From assembly GCA_943788865.1 (NCBI GenBank), contig CALSRX010000002.1, positions 434,001-498,000 of the forward strand: 64,000 nt of DNA. The letters run 5' to 3'. This DNA comes from an uncultured Polaribacter sp. (GTDB lineage Bacteria; Bacteroidota; Bacteroidia; Flavobacteriales; Flavobacteriaceae). Numbering within the stretch: the stretch's first letter is position 1; each line of letters begins with the position of its first letter. Under the pieces are notes generated by a model that saw only the letters and a program-made list of their open reading frames with translations, was not told the DNA's origin and did not search any database. Made by a program: the position numbers and the translations under genes. Below, one piece after another: positions 43,865 through 52,020 of this stretch.

Positions 43865-45073
43865 CTAGGCAGTTTTAACTTTAGCACGTTTTAATCTTCT
43901 CTTTACATTTCCTTGAACCACATAATGGTCAATAGTTGGAGCAAACACATTCATTAATAGAATTGCTAACATCACTCCTTCTGGATATGCTGGATTGAAT
44001 ACACGAATCATAATTGAAAGAAACCCAATTAAGAAACCATAAATCCATTTTCCTTTATTTGTTTGTGATGCTGTTACAGGGTCTGTTGCCATGTATACAG
44101 CTCCAAATGCAAAACCTCCTATTAATAGGTGATGCCAATATGGTGTGTTCATTAAATCAAAGAATTTACTTCCTTCTCCAATCCATCCTTGTTCTACAAC
44201 TTGATTAAAAATCAATCCCATTGCCATCGCTCCAAGTGCTGCACTTAGCATTATTCTCCAACTTCCAATTTTGGTGAATATTAAAAATAACGCTCCTACT
44301 ATAATTAATAAAGTAGAGGTTTCTCCAACTGAACCAGGTATAAATCCTGCAAACATATCCCAGGCAGAATACACAACTTCTTTTCCTTGTGCTAAAGTTC
44401 CTAAAATAGTTTCACCAGAAATTGCATCGGCAGTACCTGCTTTTTCAACAGCGCCTGTTACCCAAACTTTATCTCCAGACATCCACGTTGGATACGCGAA
44501 GAATAAAAAGGCTCTAATGGTTAATGCCGGATTTAAAATGTTCATTCCTGTTCCACCAAAAACTTCTTTTCCGATCACTACACCGAAAATTACCGCTACT
44601 GATAACATCCAAAGTGGAATATCAACAGGAACGATTAAAGGAACTAACATTCCTGTTACTAAGTATCCTTCTTCAACTTCGTGTCCTTTAATTACTGCAA
44701 AAATAAATTCAACCAATAAACCAACTCCGTAAGAAATGATTACCAATGGTAAAATCTTAACTGCTCCAATAAATAAATTGTCTAAGTTCCAGAAATCTCC
44801 ACTAAAGAAAGACATTCCTGAAGTAAAGTTTCCGTTTACCGCAACGTTGTGTTGAAATCCTGCATTAAACATACCGAATAACAAACATGGAATTAATGCC
44901 ATGATTACAATATTCATTGTACGTTTTAAATCGTCTGCCGCTTTGATATGAGTTCCTCCGTGAGTGGTCTCATTTGGCATATATAAAAAGGTATGGATTG
45001 CATTAAATGCAGGAGCCATTTTTGTCCCTTTATATTTTTCCTTTAAATTATGTAAATTTTGTTTAAAGCCCAT
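43865..45073 (-). CDS. nqrB: Na+-translocating NADH:quinone reductase subunit B
   Basis: A 402-residue multi-helix subunit that forms part of the Na+ pathway and binds FMN and riboflavin. The FMN attachment motif is recognisable in TADAISGETILGT, with Glu in place of the more usual Ala before the Thr. Other family blocks: IPCLLFGMFNAGFQHN, VEFIFAVIKGHEVEEGYLVT, NILNPALTIRAFLFFAYPTW and TDPVTASQTNKGKWIYGF. Four bases separate it from nqrA. Confidence 0.97.
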   Translation of the reverse strand: MGFKQNLHNLKEKYKGTKMAPAFNAIHTFLYMPNETTHGGTHIKAADDLKRTMNIVIMALIPCLLFGMFNAGFQHNVAVNGNFTSGMSFFSGDFWNLDNLFIGAVKILPLVIISYGVGLLVEFIFAVIKGHEVEEGYLVTGMLVPLIVPVDIPLWMLSVAVIFGVVIGKEVFGGTGMNILNPALTIRAFLFFAYPTWMSGDKVWVTGAVEKAGTADAISGETILGTLAQGKEVVYSAWDMFAGFIPGSVGETSTLLIIVGALFLIFTKIGSWRIMLSAALGAMAMGLIFNQVVEQGWIGEGSKFFDLMNTPYWHHLLIGGFAFGAVYMATDPVTASQTNKGKWIYGFLIGFLSIMIRVFNPAYPEGVMLAILLMNVFAPTIDHYVVQGNVKRRLKRAKVKTA

Positions 45074-45077
45074 AATC

Positions 45078-46430
45078 TTATCCTAATTCTTCTCTCATTA
45101 AGTCCAATCCTTCTCTAAGGATTTTCTGATGAGGTTGTTTTGATACACAAATAAACTCTGTCAAAGCAAAATCTTCTGGCGCTACTTCATAAGCTCCTAA
45201 AGACTCCATTTCATCTAAATCTTTATACATACATGCTTTTAATAATTGCATCGGATATATATCTAACGGAAAAACTTCTTCATAAGAACCTGTAACTACA
45301 AAAGCTCTGTGTTCTCCGTTTGTGTTTGTATTTAAATCGTATTTTTTTCTTGGATTCATCCATGAGAAGGTCAATGCTCTAGATGCAGAAATTTTATTGA
45401 AAACTGGTTTGTTCCATCCAAAAAATTCATAATCATCTCCTTCTGGAATAGCCGTAATTTGATTGTCATAATACCCTAAGTTTCCTTCTAAAGAAACTTG
45501 AGTTCCAGACAAAACATTTCCGCTAATTATCCTAGAATTTTCTGCATTTAAGTTATCAGAAACTAGAGTAGAAATTGTTGCCCCAGGATATGCAGTAACA
45601 TATTTTGGCTTAGAAAACTGAGATCCTGTTAAAGCTATTGTTCTTTTTGTATTCAACTTTCCTGTTAGCAATAAGGTTCCTATAACTACCAAATCTTGTG
45701 CAGAAACCACCCAAACAACTTCTCCTTTGTTAATTGGATTTACTTGCGCTATTTGTGTACTTACATTTCCAACTGGATGCGGTCCAACTAAACCATGAAG
45801 CTCAGCACCTTTAACTCCATTAAAAGGAGATAAATTTGCTCCTTTAGAAATTGAAACATGCACTTTACCTTCAGTTAATTTACCTAATGCAGTGATAGCT
45901 TCTTGAATTTCTGCTTCTTTTCCTTTTAAAGCATAATCAAAATCTGCAGCCAATGGTGCGCTATTATACCCTGAGATAAAAATAGCTTTTGGAGCTTGAT
46001 TTGGATTTGCAACAACATCATACGGACGCTGTTTTACAAATGGCCAACAACCTGAAGCAAGTAAATGTGTTTTCACTTCTTCTCCAGACATTTTAGCTGC
46101 CTCTTTTTTACCAAAATCTGCAAATTGCTGTGTAGCATCTGCTTTAATTTTAATTTCTAATACTTTTCTTCTTTCTCCTCGAATAATATCTTCTACTATT
46201 CCGCTAACAGGCGAAGGAAATAAAATACGTTCATCACTTTTTGAATAAAATAGTGAATCTCCTGCTTTTACTTCAGCTCCAATTTTAACGGTAAGTTTAG
46301 GTGTTATTCCGTGAAAGTTTTCTGGCTTTATTGCATAAACACCACTAACATTAATCTCTGCTGTGGTTTGTTCTGCTTCGCCAACAAGTTTGATGTCCAA
46401 ACCTTTTTTTATACGGATGTCTTTTGACAT
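45078..46430 (-). CDS. nqrA: Na+-translocating NADH:quinone reductase subunit A
   Basis: A 450-residue peripheral subunit involved in quinone reduction. It begins with the typical IRIKKGLDIKLVGEAEQ, then FHGITPKLTVKIGAEVKAGD, VSGIVEDIIRGERRKVLEIK, FVKQRPYDVVANPNQAPKAI, GLVGPHPVGNVSTQIAQVNP and GALYEVAPEDFALTEFICVS-like ending. Length normal. First gene of the nqrABCDEF operon (minus strand), with a promoter 37 bases upstream. Confidence 0.97.
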   Translation of the reverse strand: MSKDIRIKKGLDIKLVGEAEQTTAEINVSGVYAIKPENFHGITPKLTVKIGAEVKAGDSLFYSKSDERILFPSPVSGIVEDIIRGERRKVLEIKIKADATQQFADFGKKEAAKMSGEEVKTHLLASGCWPFVKQRPYDVVANPNQAPKAIFISGYNSAPLAADFDYALKGKEAEIQEAITALGKLTEGKVHVSISKGANLSPFNGVKGAELHGLVGPHPVGNVSTQIAQVNPINKGEVVWVVSAQDLVVIGTLLLTGKLNTKRTIALTGSQFSKPKYVTAYPGATISTLVSDNLNAENSRIISGNVLSGTQVSLEGNLGYYDNQITAIPEGDDYEFFGWNKPVFNKISASRALTFSWMNPRKKYDLNTNTNGEHRAFVVTGSYEEVFPLDIYPMQLLKACMYKDLDEMESLGAYEVAPEDFALTEFICVSKQPHQKILREGLDLMREELG

Positions 46431-46466
46431 AGTAAATATGACTTTTAATTATCTTAAAAAAACATG

Positions 46467-46474
46467 CAAATTTA
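46467..46474 (-). promoter_or_regulatory. -7 promoter element of the nqr operon
   Basis: TAAATTTG on the minus strand matches TAnnTTTG, 36 bases before the nqrA ATG at 46430. Confidence 0.7.
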
Positions 46475-46579
46475 TAAATTTTGTGAGTGTTCTACAGCTT
46501 ATTTAAAGTTTATCTTATCCAAAATATCTTATTTATATTAATTCTAAATAATGAATAATTCTACTAATTTAATATTTAG

Positions 46580-46587
46580 TACGTTTG
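46580..46587 (+). promoter_or_regulatory. -7 promoter element of the T9SS plug gene
   Basis: TACGTTTG matches TAnnTTTG, 46 bases before the ATG at 46634. Confidence 0.65.
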
Positions 46588-46633
46588 TATAATTACAATG
46601 AATAACATCTTTTAATACTCAAAAAATGCTTCC

Positions 46634-47854
46634 ATGAGAAAAAAGAAACTATTAACGATCCTATCTCTTTCTCTTTGGATGATTACTTTTTCTCAGAATC
46701 ACATAAAAAGCATTCAACTCAGGCCTTTAGGTACTGCTAATTTTTCAACAATAATTCCTTTAGGAAATACGCTACAGCTTTCTTTTGACGATTTAGATGC
46801 AGACCAAAAAGAGTATTCTTATAAAATAGAACACATGAATTCTGATTGGAAACCAAGTAGCATTTCTACGAACGAATATATTATTGGCTTTAGCCAAAAT
46901 AGAATATTAGAGCTCGAAAACTCGTTTAACACTCTACAAAATTACACGCATTATAAAGTTCAAATCCCAAATCAAAACACCAAAATAACTAAAAGCGGAA
47001 ACTACCTTGTTTCTGTTTTAGATACCGATCAAAATGTTGTTTTTAAAAGAAGATTTACTCTTTATGAAAGCAAGGTTTTGGTTGGAGTCACAGTTGTAAG
47101 AGGTAGAAACACAAGAGAGGTCAATCAAGAACAAACAGTTCAGTTTACCATTAATTACAATGCGAATGAAATAAGAAATCCTTCTCGAGAAATTAAAGTA
47201 GTCGTTCTGCAAAATGACATTTGGCAAACAGCAATTTCTGATTTAAAACCTCAGTTTTACAGAAACAATCAGTTAATTTATAAACATTACAATACTTCTA
47301 ATTTCTGGAGCGGTAATGAATATTTAAATTTTGATAATAAACAAATACGCAATAGCACGGTTCAAATAGCTCGAGTAGAAAAAAAGGATATTTACCACAC
47401 CTATTTGTACACTCAAGAACCGAGAAATGAGAAACCTTATACGTATTTTCCAGATATCAACGGACAGTTTGTCGTTAGAACAATCGAAGGAAACAACCCC
47501 TCTACTGAAGCAGATTATGCACGAGTTTATTTTTCATTAAATACACCTAAACTTAAGAACAAAGAAGTATATATCTATGGAGCTTTTAATAATTTTAATA
47601 CAACTCCAGAAAATAAAATGACATTCAATACCGTCACAAAAAAATATGAAACTTCTATCTTATTAAAACAAGGTTTTTACAACTATACTTTTGCAACAAA
47701 AGATAAAAAAAACACACTAAACACATTCGAATTAAACGGTTCTTTTTATCAAACGGAAAACGAATATACAGTGCTGGTATATTACAAAGCTTTTGGAGAA
47801 AACTACCAAAGAGTTATCGGGATTGGTTCTGCAAAAATAAATCCACAAGAATAA
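46634..47854 (+). CDS. Type IX secretion system plug protein (DUF5103)
   Basis: A 406-residue periplasmic protein with a signal peptide (residues 1-20, MITFSQN). It carries the DUF5103 domain: IKSIQLRPLGTANFSTIIPL, LQLSFDDLDADQKEYSYKIE, VLQNDIWQTAISDLKPQFYR, NFDNKQIRNSTVQIARVEKK, VYIYGAFNNFNTTPENKMTF. Proteins of this family were shown to plug the periplasmic side of the SprA outer-membrane channel. Its presence, with the PorE-like gene and the T9SS cargo, shows an active T9SS in this organism. Alone in its transcript or followed by apaG. Confidence 0.9.
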   Translation: MRKKKLLTILSLSLWMITFSQNHIKSIQLRPLGTANFSTIIPLGNTLQLSFDDLDADQKEYSYKIEHMNSDWKPSSISTNEYIIGFSQNRILELENSFNTLQNYTHYKVQIPNQNTKITKSGNYLVSVLDTDQNVVFKRRFTLYESKVLVGVTVVRGRNTREVNQEQTVQFTINYNANEIRNPSREIKVVVLQNDIWQTAISDLKPQFYRNNQLIYKHYNTSNFWSGNEYLNFDNKQIRNSTVQIARVEKKDIYHTYLYTQEPRNEKPYTYFPDINGQFVVRTIEGNNPSTEADYARVYFSLNTPKLKNKEVYIYGAFNNFNTTPENKMTFNTVTKKYETSILLKQGFYNYTFATKDKKNTLNTFELNGSFYQTENEYTVLVYYKAFGENYQRVIGIGSAKINPQE

Positions 47855-47890
47855 AAACCCTCTAATTTTTCTCTATTTAGCTAAAGTTGT

Positions 47891-47898
47891 TATATTTG
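47891..47898 (+). promoter_or_regulatory. -7 promoter element of apaG
   Basis: TATATTTG matches TAnnTTTG, 24 bases before the apaG ATG at 47923. Confidence 0.65.
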
Positions 47899-47922
47899 AT
47901 AAGCTAACTTTTCTACGATTGT

Positions 47923-48309
47923 ATGATACAACAAATTACAAAGGGTATAAAAATTTCTGTAAAAACGAAGTATAACGGAGTTATAGAAAGAAATCTTAAC
48001 ACGTTTAATGCATTCAGTTATTTCATTACGATTGAGAATGAATCAAATACTGTTGTGCAATTATTAGAGCGTTTTTGGGAGATTTCTGATGCTTTAAACA
48101 ACAAAGAATTTGTTGTTGGCGAAGGTGTTGTTGGGCAAAAACCAATTTTAAATCCAAATGAACAATACACCTACAGATCTAATTGCTTTTTATTAGGAGA
48201 TATAGGCTCAATGAAAGGGACTTTTAAAATGATCAATAAAAAAACAAATTCGCTTTTTCAAGTAGTCATTCCAACTTTTCAACTAACAACCACACCATTA
48301 CTTAACTAA
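47923..48309 (+). CDS. apaG: ApaG domain protein
   Basis: A 128-residue single-domain beta-sandwich protein of the ApaG family: TKGIKISVKTKYNGVIERNL, FSYFITIENESNTVVQLLER, FWEISDALNNKEFVVGEGVV, GQKPILNPNEQYTYRSNCFL, GSMKGTFKMINK. Linked in other bacteria to divalent cation efflux and Ap4A levels; the actual role is not settled. Its stop overlaps the ATG of the DUF3667 gene (TAATG). Confidence 0.95.
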   Translation: MIQQITKGIKISVKTKYNGVIERNLNTFNAFSYFITIENESNTVVQLLERFWEISDALNNKEFVVGEGVVGQKPILNPNEQYTYRSNCFLLGDIGSMKGTFKMINKKTNSLFQVVIPTFQLTTTPLLN

Positions 48310-49464
48310 TGAAATTACAAGTTAGAAAGAAAAAAAAATAACAAACTTGCTAAAGTTCTAGATCCGGAATGTTTTAATTGTGGACATCCATTTTCTGGAC
48401 ATGAAAAATTTTGCCCAGAATGTGGACAAGCAAATAAAGATAAGCGCATCACTTTTAAAAATTTTATTCACGAAGTTTTTAACGGATTTATTTCTTGGGA
48501 TTCTAAATTTTGGACCACATTTATTCCGCTTTTAATAAAACCGGGTAAAGTTTCTAGAGATTATATTGATGGAAAAAGAATGCGATATGCAAATCCGTTT
48601 CGTTTTTATTTAACTGTTTCTGTAATGTTTTTTTTAATTGTTGGTGCCACAGAAAGTTATGATAAATTTAATGAATTTAGAAAAGGTAAAGTAAAAGAAG
48701 AAACAATAAGCTCAGATTTTATGAAAGCTAAAAATGCATTAGATTCTTCTTCTACAAAATTTAAAACCAACTTAAACGAAGCACTAAAAGATTTAGATTC
48801 AACCGAAAGAGCTCAAATAATAAAAAAAATCCCCACGATTGCTTCTGACTCTCTAGATAAAAAAAATTTAAAAAACACCAAAGGTGTGAGCCGAAGGAAC
48901 AATGGAATTCAAATAAGTGGACTAGGTAATTGGGATAAGTTTAGTGATTTTTATGATAAAAATAAAGACATGGAAATAGACGATGCTCTTGACAGTCTTA
49001 ATGTTGAAAAAACTTTTTGGAATCGATTTTCTTATAGTCGAGTTAAATTAATACATGATATTGCTAAGGACAACAATAAAAAACAAGAAATGATAAAACA
49101 AATAATTTCTTATCTGTCAATTTCTTTATTTATTCTACTCCCAATTTTTACGTTATTTTTAAAATTTTTCTACCTAAGGAGAAAATTTACTTATGTAGAA
49201 CATTTGGTTTTTGTTTTTCATACACAAACAGTATTTTTCTTGCTGCTAACCATTTTCTATTTGCTCAACCATTATAGTGCTCAAAGCTATGCCATTCCTA
49301 TTTTTTTATTGTTGTTTTTAATTTACTTGTTTTTGGCAATGAAAAAGTTTTACAATCAAGGATACTTTAAAACATTTTTCAAATTTATCTTTATAAATAT
49401 GTCTTTTACTTTAACCTCTTCAATTGGATTTGCGCTTGTTGCCATTTTAGCATTTATGTTGTAA
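48309..49464 (+). pseudogene. DUF3667 zinc-ribbon membrane protein with +1 frameshift in an A9 run
   Basis: The ATG at 48309 overlaps the apaG stop and gives MKLQVRKKKK-stop. After the A9 run 48330-48338 the frame one base on continues NNKLAKVLDPECFNCGHPFS, GHEKFCPECGQANKDKRI and so on to 49464. Eight A's would restore a protein of about 384 residues. The restored N-terminus has the zinc ribbon (CxxC...CxxC) and the family block ITFKNFIHEVFNGFISWDSK, FWTTFIPLLIKPGKVSRDYI, GKRMRYANPFRFYLTVS. Four further hydrophobic segments follow from about residue 275. Overlaps the convergent NRDE gene by 11 bases. The zinc ribbon part is clearly coding although it has no usable start of its own. Confidence 0.85.
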
Positions 49465-50140
49465 TAATAAAACTTTGGTAGTTCATTGCAATTTCTTGAC
49501 TTGATTTTTTAATAGAAGTTACACTAACCGTTTCTACATAACTACGTTTCATTTTTATGGAGTTTTCTGGAGTTCCAATTTCTGAATTGTAATGAAATTT
49601 TAAAACTTCTTCTTGTGTAAACTCCGATTGATTTTCTAACCAATCAGCAAACCACTTTTTCCTTAATGATTTTTCTTGCTGTGTATATAATGTTGAAGAA
49701 GACCAGATTTTTGGTTCTTGTTTTAATTCAGAGAAATGCTTTTCTGTTCCATCCCAAACTAATTCATAAGCCTTTAACTCGGTGTTCCAATCTAACAACA
49801 CTATGGTAAAAGGTTCTATTCCTATAAAATCAAAATTGTTGATATACCCTTTAAAATCATCTGACTTTAAAATGGCCTTTACAATAATTCCTCTACTCAT
49901 TTTATAAGAAGCTTCACGTTTATAGGTTTCAAAACCACCATTTAACAAACACACCAATCTGTTTTTATCACTTAAACCAATCCACGTTCCTCCTGCTAAT
50001 TCATCTTTTGGATACGTGAGCTTCACACCATCTTCGAAATATTCTTTTGGTTCAATTGTTTTTCTAGAAGGTTGCTCATCTCTATTAGAAGTCAATATAA
50101 AATCAGCCTCTCCAATTGGTAAATAGGTAACTGTACACAT
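49454..50140 (-). CDS. NRDE family protein (TANGO2-like)
   Basis: A 228-residue protein starting at MCTVTYLPIGEADFILTSNR, where Cys2 and the NRDE motif (SNRDEQPSRKT) define the family; an upstream ATG at 50176 adds 12 residues not seen in homologues. Other blocks: ELAGGTWIGLSDKNRLVCLL and SSSTLYTQQEKSLRKKWFAD. The Cys after Met suggests an N-terminal nucleophile hydrolase-like fold. Role in bacteria unknown. Convergent with DUF3667, divergent from pruA. Confidence 0.9.
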   Translation of the reverse strand: MCTVTYLPIGEADFILTSNRDEQPSRKTIEPKEYFEDGVKLTYPKDELAGGTWIGLSDKNRLVCLLNGGFETYKREASYKMSRGIIVKAILKSDDFKGYINNFDFIGIEPFTIVLLDWNTELKAYELVWDGTEKHFSELKQEPKIWSSSTLYTQQEKSLRKKWFADWLENQSEFTQEEVLKFHYNSEIGTPENSIKMKRSYVETVSVTSIKKSSQEIAMNYQSFIITT

Positions 50141-50204
50141 AAATAGTATTTGTTTTCGATAATTTACAACCGCCAATCGAGTTCATAAAACTAAAAATAA
50201 GTTG

Positions 50205-50212
50205 TAACTTTG
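50205..50212 (+). promoter_or_regulatory. -7 promoter element of pruA
   Basis: TAACTTTG matches TAnnTTTG, 40 bases before the ATG at 50253. Confidence 0.68.
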
Positions 50213-50252
50213 CACTTCAAAATTAGTAGATAAATACTTAAAATCACACAAA

Positions 50253-51878
50253 ATGGCAAGAGGATTTTTTAAAGTTCCAACAGCAGTAAACGAACCCGTA
50301 AAAGGATATGCTCCAGGATCTCCAGAAAGAAAAGAATTATTAGCAACCTACAAAACAATGTTTAACAGCAATATTGATGTGCCAATGCATATCAATGGCG
50401 AAGAAGTTAGAACTGGAAACACTAAAAATATTACTCCGCCACACGATCATAAACACATTGTTGGTCAATATCATATTGCAGATAAATCTCATGTAGATGC
50501 TGCAATTTCTACTGCTTTAGCTGCAAGAGAAGCTTGGTCTAGCGTAAGCTGGATGGAAAGAGCCTCTATTTTCTTAAAGGCTGCTGAATTATTAGCTGGA
50601 CCATACAGAGCAAAAATGAATGCGGCTACGATGATAGCACAATCTAAAAACGTACATCAAGCAGAAATTGATGCGGCTTGTGAAATGATTGATTTCTTCC
50701 GTTTTAATGTACAATACATGACGGATATTTTTAAAGACCAACCAGATTCAGCACCAGGTATATGGAACAGAGTTGAATACAGACCGTTAGAAGGTTTTGT
50801 ATACGCAATTACACCATTTAACTTTACTTCTATTGCTGCTAATTTACCAGCAGCTGCAGCATTAATGGGAAATGTTGTTGTTTGGAAACCCTCTGATCAT
50901 CAAGCATATTCTGCGCAAGTAATTGTAGATTTATTTAAAGAAGCTGGTTTACCAGACGGTGTAATCAATGTAGTGTATGGTGATCCGGTTATGATTACTG
51001 ATACGGTATTGTCTTCTCCAGATTTCTCTGGATTGCACTTTACTGGATCTACAAATGTTTTCAAACATTTATGGAAACAAATTGGAAATAACATCAATAA
51101 ATACAAAACATATCCTAGAATTGTTGGAGAAACTGGCGGAAAAGATTTTATCTGGGCACACAACTCTTCAAATCCTTTACAGGTAGCAACAGCTATTACT
51201 AGAGGTTCTTTTGAATATCAAGGGCAAAAATGTTCTGCGGCTTCAAGAGCGTATATTCCTGCTTCAATTTGGAATGATGTTAAGAAACATTTAATTGCTC
51301 AAGCAAACGAATTGAAAATGGGCTCTCCAGAAGATCCTTCTAACTATATAAATGCAGTGATTCATGAAGGTTCTTTTGATAAAATTGCAAGTTTCTTAGA
51401 CGCTGCAAAAACCGATGCAGATGCAGAAATTATTATTGGAGGTGGTCATGATAAATCTGTTGGATACTTTATTGAACCAACTGTAATTGTTGCAAAATCT
51501 CCAACCTACAAAACAATGTGCACTGAGCTATTTGGCCCTGTGATGACAATTTACATTTACGTAGATGCAGAATGGGAAGCTTCATTAAAATTAGTAGATG
51601 AATCTACAGAATATGCATTAACAGGAGCAATTTTTTCAACTGATAGATATATTGTAGAAAAAGCTTCTAAAGCATTAGAAAACGCTGCTGGAAACTTCTA
51701 CATAAACGACAAGCCAACAGGAGCTGTGGTAGGACAACAACCATTTGGAGGAGCAAGAGCTTCTGGAACAAATGACAAAGCTGGTTCTGCACAGAACTTG
51801 TTGCGTTGGACTTCGGTTCGTTTAATTAAAGAGACTTTTGTAACACCTACAGATTATAAATATCCTTTCTTAGGATAA
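50253..51878 (+). CDS. pruA: L-glutamate gamma-semialdehyde dehydrogenase
   Basis: A 541-residue NAD-dependent aldehyde dehydrogenase converting glutamate semialdehyde (from proline) to glutamate. Signatures: FVYAITPFNFTSIAANLPAA, GDPVMITDTV, the Glu in RIVGETGGKDFIW and the catalytic Cys in YQGQKCSAASRAYIP (about residue 327). The ending GGARASGTNDKAGSAQNLLR is typical of the monofunctional Bacteroidota/eukaryote-like form, without a proline dehydrogenase fusion. No putA/proDH gene is adjacent in the window. Followed by a terminator. Confidence 0.97.
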   Translation: MARGFFKVPTAVNEPVKGYAPGSPERKELLATYKTMFNSNIDVPMHINGEEVRTGNTKNITPPHDHKHIVGQYHIADKSHVDAAISTALAAREAWSSVSWMERASIFLKAAELLAGPYRAKMNAATMIAQSKNVHQAEIDAACEMIDFFRFNVQYMTDIFKDQPDSAPGIWNRVEYRPLEGFVYAITPFNFTSIAANLPAAAALMGNVVVWKPSDHQAYSAQVIVDLFKEAGLPDGVINVVYGDPVMITDTVLSSPDFSGLHFTGSTNVFKHLWKQIGNNINKYKTYPRIVGETGGKDFIWAHNSSNPLQVATAITRGSFEYQGQKCSAASRAYIPASIWNDVKKHLIAQANELKMGSPEDPSNYINAVIHEGSFDKIASFLDAAKTDADAEIIIGGGHDKSVGYFIEPTVIVAKSPTYKTMCTELFGPVMTIYIYVDAEWEASLKLVDESTEYALTGAIFSTDRYIVEKASKALENAAGNFYINDKPTGAVVGQQPFGGARASGTNDKAGSAQNLLRWTSVRLIKETFVTPTDYKYPFLG

Positions 51879-51900
51879 TAATTAAATATCATTCAATACA

Positions 51901-51931
51901 AAACCTCATCAAATTCTGATGAGGTTTTTTT
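51901..51931 (+). terminator. Intrinsic terminator of pruA
   Basis: AAACCTCATC pairs with GATGAGGTTT around a 7-base loop, followed by a T-run. Confidence 0.93.
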
Positions 51932-52020
51932 ATGTACCCAATACTCATATTTCTAAAATAGTATTGAAACTCAATATTTTGTATATTTAACGTTCTTAAA
52001 AAATAAATAACAAAAATATA

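Noticed and set aside
41046..44732. Several plus-strand frames of 60-150 codons opposite the nqr genes.
   Set aside because: All are antisense to clearly conserved nqr coding sequence and lack promoters or recognisable motifs.
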